Below are positions 1 to 9,813 of a DNA stretch of 64,000 bases, in pieces. The stretch is from P52-10 sp041397365. GTDB lineage: Bacteria > Pseudomonadota > Alphaproteobacteria > Rhizobiales > Xanthobacteraceae. The notes below the pieces were generated by a model, which saw only the letters and a list, made by a program, of their open reading frames with translations, was not told the DNA's origin and ran no database searches. The stretch is taken from NCBI GenBank assembly GCA_041397365.1, contig JAWKWT010000003.1, forward strand, positions 62,001-126,000. Reading direction: 5' to 3'. Made by a program: the position numbers and the translations under genes. Every line of letters starts with the position of its first letter. The stretch's first letter is position 1.

Positions 1-2
1 TG

Positions 3-152
3 GTCGCGATCGGCGGCATCACTTTCGAGCACGCCCCGGACATCTTTGCAGCCGGCGCGGACAGCATTGCCGTCGTCAGCGACGTCACCAAGGCGAAAGA
101 TCCGAACGCGCGCGTCAATCAATGGCTGCATGCCTTCAAGCATGCGGCATGA
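3..152 (+). CDS. thiE: Thiamine phosphate synthase, C-terminal end (partial at left edge)
   Basis: Only the last 49 codons are in the window. The visible part carries the ThiE C-terminal signature: VAIGGIT (phosphate-binding glycine loop) followed by AGADSIAVVSD. ThiE joins the thiazole phosphate and HMP-pyrophosphate halves of thiamine. The stop at 150-152 lies 22 bases before thiC, so the two are very likely cotranscribed in a thiamine operon. Its start and N-terminus lie outside the window. Confidence 0.85.
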   Translation, partial: VAIGGITFEHAPDIFAAGADSIAVVSDVTKAKDPNARVNQWLHAFKHAA

Positions 153-174
153 AAAGAATTCACAGGAGGATGTC

Positions 175-2091
<1,917 letters not shown>

Positions 2092-2122
2092 GGCAACTCG
2101 CCGTCCGACCCGGCAGAGGCAA

Positions 2123-2473
2123 ATGACGAAACACAAGATCTACGCAATGAGCTTCGCCAGCGTCTATCCGCTCTACCTTGCCAAGGCTGAGAAGAAAGGA
2201 CGCACGAAAAAGGAGGTCGACGAGATCATCTGCTGGCTGACCGGGTACAGCCAGCAGGGGCTCGACGCGCAGGTAGCGAAGCAGGCCGACTTCGAGACTT
2301 TCTTTGCCGACGCGCCCCGGCCGAACGAGGCGCGGAGAGGCATCAAGGGCGTGGTCTGCGGCGTCCGCGTGGAAGACATCAACGAACCCCTGATGCAGGA
2401 GATCCGCTATCTCGACAAGCTGATCGACGAACTGGCCAAAGGAAAGGCCATGACCAAGATCCTGCGGACGTAG
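2123..2473 (+). CDS. DUF2200 domain-containing protein
   Basis: This 116-residue protein fits the DUF2200 family along its whole length, with the characteristic stretches KIYAMSFASVYPLY, EVDEIICWLTGYS, GVVCGVRVEDI and EIRYLDKLIDELAKGKAM. The family is cytosolic, small and of unknown function. It follows thiC by 31 bases on the same strand and may be read through from it. No signal peptide or membrane segment is visible. Confidence 0.85.
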   Translation: MTKHKIYAMSFASVYPLYLAKAEKKGRTKKEVDEIICWLTGYSQQGLDAQVAKQADFETFFADAPRPNEARRGIKGVVCGVRVEDINEPLMQEIRYLDKLIDELAKGKAMTKILRT

Positions 2474-2676
2474 TTGCTGCTCGCTCCTGAACCGGGCGAC
2501 GGTTCCGATCCTGCCGTCGCAAGGCAGCATGGACGTCGAGCTTGTGGCTAGCGGCTCCGCGGGAGCATCGTCCCGTTCTTCCGGCGTTTTTCCCTTGCAT
2601 CTTGGAGCGCGACATCCGCTCCTCTATGGTGTGCGTTCGGCCGACGGCAAGACGCCATCGGCAAGGAGAACAGGTC

Positions 2677-3634
2677 ATGTCATCGCGCCTCTATTCGCGC
2701 TGCCGGCATCGCGTTCGGCTGCGCGGCTTTGATCGCCTCGAATTCCGCAATCGCGCAAAGCCAGCCGCCCGCCGCCGACAAGCCGGCCGCGCCGCAGCAG
2801 CTTACCGAGAAGCTCAACGCCTATGTCGGCTGCATCAACCGCCTGTCCGAGCGCGCCTATCAATCGCGCTCGCGCTATGCGTCGTGGGCGAAGAAGACCG
2901 GGCCGACCGGCAAGGAGCGGATCATCTACGGCACCTATACGATCTACGACACCGCCGACTGCCGCAAGAAGGTCGAAGCCGCGAACGCGATGGAGCCGCG
3001 CGACGCCGAACTGGAAGCGGCCGCATCCGCCTATGCCGACGCGGTCGGCAAGCTCGAGCCGCTGCTGCAAGAGGCGGACGACTATTACAAGCAGGAGAAC
3101 TACAAAGACGACAGGATGGCGAAGGGCAAGGCGCTGCATCCGCGCCTCGTCGCCGCCTGGGACGCCTTCGCGGCCGCCGACGTCAAGCTGCGCAGCGGTG
3201 TCGAAACCATCAACGACCGCCGCTCGCTGGAGCGGCTGGCCGAGATCGAGCAGCGCGAGGGCCGCAAGGCACGCTATCATTTCGAGGCGATCATGATCCA
3301 CGCCAAGCGCGTGCAGCGCGCCGAGCAGGCGGACAAGCCGGACATCGCCGCGATCACGAGCGCGCTCGCCGAATATGAAAGCCTCGTCAACGCGGCGGAG
3401 CGCCTGCCCGCGGACGGGAAGAAAATCGATTCCTCGTTCCTCGACAGCGCCAAGAGTTTTCTCGTCTCCGCCAAGCAACTGATGCGCCGCGTGCGCGACA
3501 AGGTGCCCTACAGCCAGGGCGACAAGATGATGATGAATGCCGGAGGCGGCTGGATGATCGAAGGCTCGCCGGCGCGCGTGCTGCGCGACTACAACCAACT
3601 CATCGAGGCTTACAATCGCGGCAACCGGGGCTAG
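2677..3634 (+). CDS. DUF3829 (YiiG-like) exported protein; frame break in the signal peptide
   Basis: The body (from about 2729) is a helical, charged protein of about 300 residues resembling DUF3829/YiiG proteins, with CINRLSERAYQSR near the N-terminus and YGTYTIYD following. Function is unknown. The best ribosome site (aaggagaa, 2663-2670) is 7 bases before ATG 2677. That ATG opens MSSRLYSR, while the next frame continues AAGIAFGCAALIASNSAIAQ, together a textbook signal peptide ending in AIAQ. Joining them needs a shift of +1 (or loss of 2 bases) around 2699-2702 in a gcgc run. Without the shift, the only in-frame start is TTG 2729, which lacks a full signal peptide. I favour the 2677 start and an indel. 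Confidence 0.7.
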
Positions 3635-3635
3635 G

Positions 3636-4376
3636 CTAACGCGGCACTCGCATCCGGCGCGCGGAAACGAGCAGAAACATCGGCCGCTCCAGTTCTACCT
3701 CCAGCGCAGGATCGTTTGCGATCTGAGCCGGATTCGGCGCGAACTCCTCGATCTGACGAACAATGAAGCCCGCGGAGATCAGCACATTCACCGTCGTTGA
3801 CAGCCGACGATGATGTTTCAGCACACCCTGCACGAACCAATCCGTGCGCCGTTCGCCTTCGCGCGCGTAATCGTTCACCGGCCATGTCTTGCGGCCGCCA
3901 TCGTCGATCCAGCGCGGATTGGCAGCCGCCATGAAGATCGGATGCTCGATGGAGAAAACGAGATCGCCGCCGGGCACGAGTGCGTTCGCGAGCGCATCGG
4001 CAAGCCGCGCGAAGTCCGCGACATAGTGAAACGCGAGCGAGCTGTAGGCGAGATCGAAGGAAGCTTCAGGCAGATCGAGCGTTTCGAGATCGGCAACGCG
4101 GTAGACGATACGATCGTCGTCGGTGTCGCGCCGCGCCTGCGCGATCATGTTCTCCGACACATCGATACCCAGCACGGACGCCGCGCCCTGTTCGCGCGCA
4201 AACCGTGCGAACCATCCGAAGCCGCAGCCGAGATCGACAACCCGCCTGCCCGCAAGCGGCGGCAGCATCGCGCGCAGCACCGGCCATTCCGGCGCCGCTG
4301 CGAGTCCGTCGGTCTGTCGCGGCAGCCTGCTATAACCGGAGAAAAATGCCGGATCGTCGTAGATATTCTGCGCCAT
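3636..4376 (-). CDS. Class I SAM-dependent methyltransferase
   Basis: A 246-residue methyltransferase. Motif I for SAM binding is VVDLGCGFGW (residues 46-55), followed by the acidic loop GIDVSENMI and motif FDLAYSSLAFHYV. The family methylates small molecules or proteins; the substrate cannot be read from sequence. The start MAQNIYDDPAFF fits family members, so longer upstream reading in this frame is not needed. It is convergent with the DUF3829 gene (stops 1 base apart) and divergent from the monooxygenase at 4527, with about 150 bases between for two promoters. Confidence 0.85.
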   Translation of the reverse strand: MAQNIYDDPAFFSGYSRLPRQTDGLAAAPEWPVLRAMLPPLAGRRVVDLGCGFGWFARFAREQGAASVLGIDVSENMIAQARRDTDDDRIVYRVADLETLDLPEASFDLAYSSLAFHYVADFARLADALANALVPGGDLVFSIEHPIFMAAANPRWIDDGGRKTWPVNDYAREGERRTDWFVQGVLKHHRRLSTTVNVLISAGFIVRQIEEFAPNPAQIANDPALEVELERPMFLLVSARRMRVPR

Positions 4377-4526
4377 CGCTTCGTCGTTCTGCTCCGAACG
4401 ATTAACATAGGTCCGAACGCCGATCTCGAACAAGCCGCTTGCCGGCCTCATTCCGGCTCTTTCCTTTTGCCGCCTGTTCCGACAGGTTAGTGTTCTCGAC
4501 GAGGAAAACAGCCGTGAGGACACGCC

Positions 4527-5621
4527 ATGCGACCATTCGAATTGCGACCGCTCGAATTCGGCTGGTATCTGCCGACGCATGGTGACACGACAGCCTACGG
4601 CCTCGCCGAAGCGCAGGTGGCCGGCTCCCCCGATCTCTGCCAGCGGGTCGTCGATGCGGCGGAAGCGGCGGGCTTCGAATATCTGCTGATCCCGGTCGGC
4701 TCGGTGTGCTGGGAGGCATGGATCGCCGGCGCGTTCATGGCCGCGCGGTCCAAGACCATCAAGCCGCTGATCGCCGCCCGGCCCGGCTACATCAATCCCG
4801 TGCTGCTCGCAAAGATGATCTCGACATTCGATCAGATGTCCGGCGGCCGCATCTGCATCAACCTGATCGCCGGCCAGAACGAGAGCGAGGTGGAGGCGGA
4901 AGGCATCCGCTACGCCAAGGAGGAACGCTACGAGTTGATGGACGAGGAAGTCTCGATCCTCAAAGCGCTGTGGACCACGCGCGGGCCCCTCACCCACCAC
5001 GGTAAATTCCATACGATCGATGGCGCGCATATCCGCCCGCGCCCGTTGCAGCAGCCATTTCCGAAATTCTATCTCGGCGGCGGATCGCGCCAGGCGTGGG
5101 AGCTGTCGGCCAGACATTCCGACGTGCATCTGTTCTGGGGCGACCTGCCCGAGCGCATCGCCGCCAACATCGCCGAGATCCGGCAGATGGCGCGCGCGCA
5201 TGACCGCGCCGACGCGATCGGCTTCGGCATGCGGCTGCAAATCATTTGCCGCGAGGACGAGAAGGACGCATGGGAGGCGGCTGACCGGCTGGTGCGCGAC
5301 GCCGGCGAGCGACAGAAAGAGGAAATGAAAACGCTCTACAACAACTCGGCCGCCAATATGCGTGTCCAACAGCTCGCACGCGAGCACGGCGATCTCTTGA
5401 TGCCGCATCTATGGACCGGCATCACCCGCGTCCGGCCCGGCGCTGGCATCGCGGTGGTCGGCAATCCTGAACAATGCGCGGCGACCTTGCAGCAATTCAT
5501 CGACGCCGGCTGCCATTCGTTCTGCCTGTCGGGCTATCTGCACGATGAGGAGGCCGAACGCTTCGGCCGCCTGGTACGGCCGCTCCTTGGACGGAACAAT
5601 CCTGGCAGGATAGCCGCGTAG
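4527..5621 (+). CDS. SsuD-like FMNH2-dependent (LLM class) monooxygenase
   Basis: A 364-residue luciferase-like TIM-barrel monooxygenase close to alkanesulfonate monooxygenase SsuD. Visible family features are WYLPTHGD near the N-terminus, INLIAGQNESEVE, the phosphate-binding stretch FYLGGGSRQAW, and a C-terminal GNPEQCAATLQQFIDAG segment. SsuD-type enzymes cleave C-S bonds of sulfonates using reduced FMN from a partner reductase. No ssuE, ssuABC or sulfonate transporter is next to it, so the true substrate is open. It is convergent with the DUF2277 gene, whose stop lies one base downstream. Confidence 0.85.
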   Translation: MRPFELRPLEFGWYLPTHGDTTAYGLAEAQVAGSPDLCQRVVDAAEAAGFEYLLIPVGSVCWEAWIAGAFMAARSKTIKPLIAARPGYINPVLLAKMISTFDQMSGGRICINLIAGQNESEVEAEGIRYAKEERYELMDEEVSILKALWTTRGPLTHHGKFHTIDGAHIRPRPLQQPFPKFYLGGGSRQAWELSARHSDVHLFWGDLPERIAANIAEIRQMARAHDRADAIGFGMRLQIICREDEKDAWEAADRLVRDAGERQKEEMKTLYNNSAANMRVQQLAREHGDLLMPHLWTGITRVRPGAGIAVVGNPEQCAATLQQFIDAGCHSFCLSGYLHDEEAERFGRLVRPLLGRNNPGRIAA

Positions 5622-5886
5622 CTAACCGAACCTCACGCGGTTGCGCTCCGCGCCTTCGCGGTTTCCGCGTCAGCGGTCGCGCGGCGGGGCGTTGGTCTCG
5701 AGCAATTCAGCAGGCGGCGTGCGGCGTCCGACACCGATCACCGCACGGTTGAAGGCGTCCGCATTCGCCTTGCGAGGGCTTGTTGAAGCCCGACAGCTTT
5801 CGAACGAATTGCAATGCGGAGGCATGAATTTCCTCGCGCGTCGCCGGCGGTTCGAAATTGAACAGCGTCTTGATGTTCCGGCACAT
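5622..5886 (-). pseudogene. DUF2277 family protein, several frame breaks
   Basis: The start MCRNIKTLFNFEPP and the segment LQFVRKLSGFNKPS are typical of the small DUF2277 family (about 85-90 residues, function unknown). After GFNKPS the match jumps to another frame (KANADAFNRAV, near 5770), then degenerates before TNAPPRDR (near 5685). It ends in the expected RVRFG-stop (5622-5624) only after further shifts. At least three indels are needed within about 170 bases. It sits downstream of the ABM and enoyl-CoA hydratase genes on the same strand. Dense breaks suggest real decay or a poor sequence patch. Confidence 0.65.
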
Positions 5887-5914
5887 GATGACGTCCTCGG
5901 AAAAAGAGAAGCCC

Positions 5915-6221
5915 TCAACCTGAGACAACCAGCCCGCGCATCACCCGCTTCGATGTCACGATCTGATCGATCCGCTCGCTGCTGCTTGTCGTGGCCGGGC
6001 TGCTGACGATGCTTCTCGATCGAGGCGTGATCGCGCCAGCGTTCCGACAGCCAGACGACGCGCCCGTCCCCGCCTTCGGGAATCGAGATTTCCATGCGCA
6101 GGCAGCCGTCGTCCTTCAGCGTCGCCGCGCAGTTTTCCTTCAGCCGTTGAAGGAATTCCACGCGGTTCGCCTCGTCGACCTGATACTCGATGATGATGGC
6201 GATTTCCGATGCGGCTGTCAT
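5915..6221 (-). pseudogene. Antibiotic biosynthesis monooxygenase (ABM) domain protein, frameshifted
   Basis: The reading MTAASEIAIIIEYQVDE...FLQRLKENCAATLKDDGCLRMEIS...WLSERWRDHASIEKHRQQPGHD is a ferredoxin-fold ABM protein of about 100 residues. It is likely a small quinol/aromatic oxygenase or stress protein; its substrate is unknown. The frame breaks near 5985 in a gctgct run. After the shift the tail reads ERIDQIVTSKRVMRGLVVSG and stops at 5915-5917. Start ATG 6221 lies one base past the TGA of the upstream hydratase, a translational-coupling arrangement. Confidence 0.65.
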
Positions 6222-6222
6222 G

Positions 6223-6995
6223 TCAGCCGACCTTGCGGAAATCGGGTTTGCACTTTCGGCAAACGCCTTGAACGCCTCGCCGGCCTCCTTCGACAGCAGT
6301 CGCTCCTCGAAGATGCCGCGCTCGCGCTCGGCCGCTGCCTTCACCGCCTCCGGCTCGCGCATCAGCCGCTTGGTCGCCATCAGCGAGCCGAGCGGCTTGT
6401 CGGCCAGTTTCCTGGCGAGCGCCTGCGCGGTCTCGCGCAGCTTCGCCTTCGGCACGCAGACATGCGCCAGCCCCCATTCGACACAGGTCTTGGCCGGAAT
6501 CGCCTCGCCCAGCGTGAACATCTCATAGGCACGCGACCAGCCGATCCGCTTCGGAATGAGGTAGCTCGACGAGGCTTCGGGCACGAGCGCGAGATTGACG
6601 AAGGGCGTGCGCAGGCTGCCCTCCTCCGCCATGCAGATCAGATCGCAATGCATCAGCATGGTGGTGCCGATGCCGACGGCCGCGCCCTGCACTGCCACGA
6701 TCACCGGCTTCTCGATGCGGCCGAGCCCCTGAATCCATCGCGTCGAATTGCGCGGGCCGCGCGGCGCGCCCCCTTTGTTGGCCGCGGCGAAATCGCCGAT
6801 GTCGGCGCCGGCGCAGAACACATCGCCTTCGGATTGCAGCAGGACGACGCGAACGCTGTCATCCTTTTCGGCGCGCTCGATCGCGTCGGCCAGCCCGCCA
6901 TAAGCCTCGTTCGACAGAGCGTTCTTCCGCTCGGGCCGATTGAGCGTCACCGTCATGACGCCATCGACGACGTCCACCAGAACCAATTGCGACAT
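6223..6995 (-). CDS. Enoyl-CoA hydratase/isomerase family protein (frame break at C-terminus)
   Basis: A crotonase-fold protein of about 257 residues. It has the start VDGVMTVTLNRPERKNALS, oxyanion-hole segments CAGADIGDFA and AVQGAAVGIGTTM, and PEASSSYLIPKRIG. The family hydrates or isomerises enoyl-CoA esters in beta-oxidation. The lysine-rich end expected for the family (KPDFRKVG then TGA at 6223-6225) is in the next frame after FKAFAE. This implies one lost A near 6257 in an A run. Read straight through, the frame instead runs into the ABM gene and makes a spurious fusion. A good ribosome site (GGGAGGA) precedes ATG 6995. It heads the damaged three-gene operon down to 5622. Confidence 0.8.
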
Positions 6996-7116
6996 GCTGT
7001 CCTCCCATTCTGTTCTGGCGCTCAGTCAACCAGAAGCAAGCAAAGGATGACAGTCCTCATATCGGCATGAGGGATTGCGCAAGACGCCGGCGCGCGGCGT
7101 CACGCAACCCGTCGCG

Positions 7117-7341
7117 TCACCGCCGCGAAAAATACCAGCGAAACCATTTTCCAGTGAGCCTGTACCACAGCACGCCCGCAAGACCGCCGGCGGCGAAAAA
7201 GATGAGAACCGGGACCGGTTCGAGCGGCATGCCGGTCCACCAGATCATCAGCGGCGTCCAGATGGACGCGAACGCGATCGCCAGAAGTTTGAGAAGGGTT
7301 TCGTTATCACGAGCAGGGCTCCGGATTAACGACGCCTCAAT
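7117..7341 (-). CDS. Small two-helix membrane protein, start unclear
   Basis: This frame encodes about 75 residues with two hydrophobic stretches (LLKLLAIAFASIWTPLMIWW and PVLIFFAAGGLAGVLWYRL) and a basic end KWFRWYFSRR-stop. The Trp/Arg pattern after the helices looks like a genuine positive-inside membrane protein, not an antisense shadow. No ATG, GTG or TTG sits in frame at the expected place; ATT at 7341 is the nearest candidate, with an aga/gga-rich stretch upstream. A rare ATT start or one more indel would explain this. Function unknown. Confidence 0.45.
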   Translation of the reverse strand: MEASLIRSPARDNETLLKLLAIAFASIWTPLMIWWTGMPLEPVPVLIFFAAGGLAGVLWYRLTGKWFRWYFSRR

Positions 7342-7406
7342 GTCACTCCGATCGCCGTGTCAGACCGTGAGCCACCTCACATTCGAAAAGGCGGCACGCC
7401 ACCATG

Positions 7407-7802
7407 TCAGGAATATTTGGCGTCGCGTTCGAGCAGTTCGACCGAAATCCCCTGCGGGCTGCGGATGAAGCAGATGCGCAGACCCGGACGCGGCGTCACG
7501 GGCTCGCGCGTGAACTCGACGCCCTGCGCCTTGAGATCGGCCGCCACCTTGTCGAGGTCCTTCACGCCGAGGCCGAAATGCTCGAAGCCGGCATAGGGAA
7601 TGGCCGGCGTGGCGTTGACGCCATCGCCATCCTTCACCTGCGTGACGATGACCTTCGTGCCGCCGATCATGAGGTCGGCGCGCGCCTCGCTCACGCTCGT
7701 CCCCGCCACATTGGCGGCTCCGAGAAACTTCTGGAGCCACGCCGCGGTCGCGGGCACGTCATAGGTCTTGATGTGGGTGTGGTCCCAGCTGAATTCGGGC
7801 AT
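7407..7802 (-). CDS. VOC-family (glyoxalase/bleomycin resistance fold) protein
   Basis: A 131-residue protein with the paired beta-alpha-beta-beta-beta fold of vicinal-oxygen-chelate proteins: FSWDHTHIKTYDV with a metal-ligand His near the N-terminus, FEHFGLGVKDLD in the middle and SPQGISVELLER at the C-terminus, where the second Glu ligand is expected. It could be a glyoxalase-like lyase or dioxygenase. Start ATG 7802 is preceded by AGGGGGAG; the upstream in-frame ATG is less likely. No functional partner is adjacent. Confidence 0.8.
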   Translation of the reverse strand: MPEFSWDHTHIKTYDVPATAAWLQKFLGAANVAGTSVSEARADLMIGGTKVIVTQVKDGDGVNATPAIPYAGFEHFGLGVKDLDKVAADLKAQGVEFTREPVTPRPGLRICFIRSPQGISVELLERDAKYS

Positions 7803-7932
7803 CTCGGCTCCCCCTCGTTTTGTCATTCGCGTGGGAGCCTAGACCATTTTTGGTCTTGATAGAAACGTCCGTGATGCCGGATCCGTGTGCCGCAGCGGCC
7901 GGAATTCCTGCGGAGGCGTTTGCGTCGCGCGG

Positions 7933-7952
7933 GTCCCCGCTTTCGCGGGGAC
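7933..7952. repeat. GC-rich palindrome of a dispersed rhizobial repeat
   Basis: A perfect 8-base stem (GTCCCCGC / GCGGGGAC) with loop TTTC lies in the 195-base gap between the VOC gene and bacterioferritin. It has the same gtcccc-gcgaaa-type core as the repeat at 49.6 kb, so it is probably a remnant of a genome-wide element. It could also act as a 3' hairpin for the bfr transcript. Confidence 0.6.
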
Positions 7953-7997
7953 GACACCTGGCAAACAACGCGCGAGCCGCATGCGGCCTCGCCTGGC

Positions 7998-8480
7998 TCA
8001 ATCCTGATCGATATTGCCGATGTGCTTCTGCGTGTAGAGTTCAACGCCGATCTTGCTCACCAGATCGATCTGCGTCTCGAGGAAATCGATGTGATGCTCC
8101 TCGTCGTTCATCAGCTTCACGAACAGGTCGCGGGTGACGTAATCCTTCATGCTGTTGCAGTGCGTGGCCGCTTCCTCATACAGCGTCCGGGCGGAAATCT
8201 CCGCCTGGAGATCGCAATCGAGGATTTCCTTGACGTTCTGACCGATGCGCAGCGGGTCCAGCACCTGCATGTTCGGGAAGCCGTCGAAGAAGATGATGCG
8301 CTCGACCAGCTTGTCGGCATGCTCCATTTCCTCGATGGATTCCTTGCGCCACTTCTTGGCCATCTCCTTGAGGCCCCAGTTGTCGAGCAGCCGGTAGTGC
8401 AGCCAATACTGGTTGATGGCCGTCAGTTCGCTCCGCAGGGCCTTGTTCAGGTAATCAACGACTTTCGGATCGCCTTTCAT
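7998..8480 (-). CDS. bfr: Bacterioferritin
   Basis: A 160-residue ferritin-like iron-storage protein forming a 24-mer cage. All ferroxidase ligands are present: E18, E51, H54, E94, E127 and H130. The haem-ligand methionine M52 is also present. Iron released from the cage is reduced through the ferredoxin Bfd, encoded next on the same strand. An Irr-type iron-control box lies 41 bases upstream of the start (8522-8538). Full length and intact. Confidence 0.97.
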   Translation of the reverse strand: MKGDPKVVDYLNKALRSELTAINQYWLHYRLLDNWGLKEMAKKWRKESIEEMEHADKLVERIIFFDGFPNMQVLDPLRIGQNVKEILDCDLQAEISARTLYEEAATHCNSMKDYVTRDLFVKLMNDEEHHIDFLETQIDLVSKIGVELYTQKHIGNIDQD

Positions 8481-8521
8481 TTGGCACCCACTCCTCTTGT
8501 GTCCGGTCTGACGGAAGTCAG

Positions 8522-8538
8522 TTTAGAATCTTTCTAAA
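8522..8538. promoter_or_regulatory. Irr-type iron control element (ICE) upstream of bfr
   Basis: A perfect inverted repeat TTTAGAA-TCT-TTCTAAA. This matches the iron control element bound by the Fur-family regulator Irr in Rhizobiales. It lies just upstream of bfr, where Irr is known to repress iron storage under low iron. That role is inferred from position and motif. Confidence 0.8.
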
Positions 8539-8611
8539 TCAGATCAAAGGCGGACGCAAGCGGGCTTTCGCCGGCGATGCCGGAAGGCATATATCAAGCG
8601 ATATCAATAGA

Positions 8612-8902
8612 TTAGGCTATGGAAACCTGCGCAACGCGGGCGGCAGCGGCCATTGCCGGTTCGGGGTGCGCGGCGTGGGAGTGGTCGGCGTGGGAATGCG
8701 GGCAATTGGCTGAGCATTCGCGGGCGCAGGCGCCGAGGGCATCCTTGATGATGGTGTTGATCGTGCGGGCGCAACGGCCGCATTCCGCGCTGCAACCGAG
8801 GCAACCGTAGACCTGCCGGGCGGTGCGCGGCATCTCGCCCGAGGCGCTGACAGCGCTGCGAACGTCTTCGTCGGACAACACGTTACAGGAACAGACGATC
8901 AA
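8612..8902 (-). CDS. bfd: Bacterioferritin-associated ferredoxin with His/Cys-rich tail
   Basis: Bfd carries a [2Fe-2S] cluster and donates electrons to bacterioferritin to release iron. From TTG 8902 the protein starts (L)IVCSCNVLSDEDVR, as Bfd proteins do, and has cysteines 4, 6, 34, 37, 41 and 44 (CLGCSAECGRC). The cluster is expected from C4, C6 and two of the later pair. Length is 96 residues against about 65 for Escherichia coli Bfd. The extra C-terminus (ACARECSANCPHSHADHSH...) is rich in His and Cys and may bind metal. An upstream ATG at 8959 is possible but adds residues not expected in the family. Iron control box at 9015-9031. Confidence 0.85.
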   Translation of the reverse strand: MIVCSCNVLSDEDVRSAVSASGEMPRTARQVYGCLGCSAECGRCARTINTIIKDALGACARECSANCPHSHADHSHAAHPEPAMAAAARVAQVSIA

Positions 8903-9223
8903 GGCGGGGCTTCCGAAGTGATGCGCCCTTTGGATAGTCAAGCCCGCCAACCGAGGCAAAAGGAAAAGCGCCAGTTTTAAGCTATTCCAGACTGGCTTGG
9001 TTAAACGCGCTCAGTTTAGAACTGGTCTAATATGGCGCACCAATATTCAGGCAGCCGCGTTGACGCTGTGAACGCTCCCTTCGCAAAGACGGCGAAAATG
9101 CGCCCGAGCTGTTCAGCCAGCGTTAAACGGGGACGTGCCAGAAATTACCCAGAAACAACATCCATCGACGGCCATGACGCACAAAACCATGACGTACGAT
9201 GGCTTCTCAGGAAGGATGAGATC
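8903..9223. other. Intergenic region between bfd and a secreted-protein gene
   Basis: A 321-base gap holding the divergent promoters of bfd (minus) and the glycine-zipper gene (plus). The Irr-type box at 9015-9031 is the only regulatory element I recognise. A continuous frame runs in from 9032 to the next gene but its N-terminal part has no coding character. Confidence 0.6.
9015..9031. promoter_or_regulatory. Irr-type iron control element upstream of bfd
   Basis: TTTAGAA-CTG-GTCTAAT is an imperfect inverted repeat matching the perfect box before bfr in its left arm and at five of seven positions in the right arm. It lies 113 bases upstream of the bfd start and between divergent genes, so it could also touch the plus-strand gene. 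Confidence 0.6.
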
Positions 9224-9532
9224 ATGAAGACAACCATGCTGGCTCTCGCGACCGCCGCAACGCTGGCGGTCACCGCAGTGGCGGCGCCGGCCCCGGCCGA
9301 GGCGCGCAACGGCCGCATCGCCGCGGGCGTGGTCGGCGGACTGGCGCTCGGCGCGATCGCCGGAGCCGCGATCGCCGGCAGCCGTCCGGCTTACGGCTAT
9401 GGGCCGGGCTACGGCTACGGACCAGGCTATGCCCCGACCTACTATAACGGCCCGCGCTGCTACTGGACGCGCGAGCGCTACTGGGACGGTTATGGCTACC
9501 GCCCGGGCCCACGCGTGAGGGTGTGCAACTAA
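9224..9532 (+). CDS. Small secreted glycine-zipper protein, paralogue 1
   Basis: A 102-residue protein. A signal peptide (MKTTMLALATAATLAVTAVAAPAPAEA, residues 1-27) is followed by a glycine zipper (GVVGGLALGAIAGAAIAG) that could insert in a membrane. Then come YGPGYGYGPGY repeats and a C-terminal RCYWTRERYWDGYGYRPGPRVRVCN with two cysteines. A ribosome site (gaaggat) precedes ATG 9224. The gene at 9814 has the same layout, so this is a local duplication. Function is unknown; such proteins are abundant in Rhizobiales envelopes. Confidence 0.8.
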   Translation: MKTTMLALATAATLAVTAVAAPAPAEARNGRIAAGVVGGLALGAIAGAAIAGSRPAYGYGPGYGYGPGYAPTYYNGPRCYWTRERYWDGYGYRPGPRVRVCN

Positions 9533-9632
9533 AGCATCCCTGGCCTCGCGCCGGTAAGAAATCTGTTCGACCGGAAACAGCCGCGTCCGCTTCAAAACTC
9601 TTGAACCGGACGCGGCTCACCGCAGACACATC

Positions 9633-9659
9633 AGAGCGCCGCTGTCGGCGCTCTTTTTT
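9633..9659 (+). terminator. Rho-independent terminator
   Basis: A perfect 8-base stem AGAGCGCC / GGCGCTCT with loop GCTGTC is followed by TTTTT. It ends transcription of the secreted-protein gene at 9224. Confidence 0.85.
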
Positions 9660-9813
9660 GTACGGTGCGGTTTGGCCGGAGGGACACCGGCGCAACCATA
9701 TTTCCGCCCGAATACCCGCACTTTGATACGGTGCATCGGCGGGAAATACGCGCTATGATGCAAAAGCATTTGGAATTCCGCGGCGTCCTCGATCCCTGAA
9801 AAGGTGAGTTGTC

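Noticed and set aside
153..174. TPP riboswitch before thiC
   Set aside because: Only 22 bases separate thiE and thiC, too short; any riboswitch must lie upstream of the window.
4377..5408. N-terminal extension of the methyltransferase to 590 residues
   Set aside because: The extension is antisense to the SsuD-like gene and has no family match; the natural start is at 4376.
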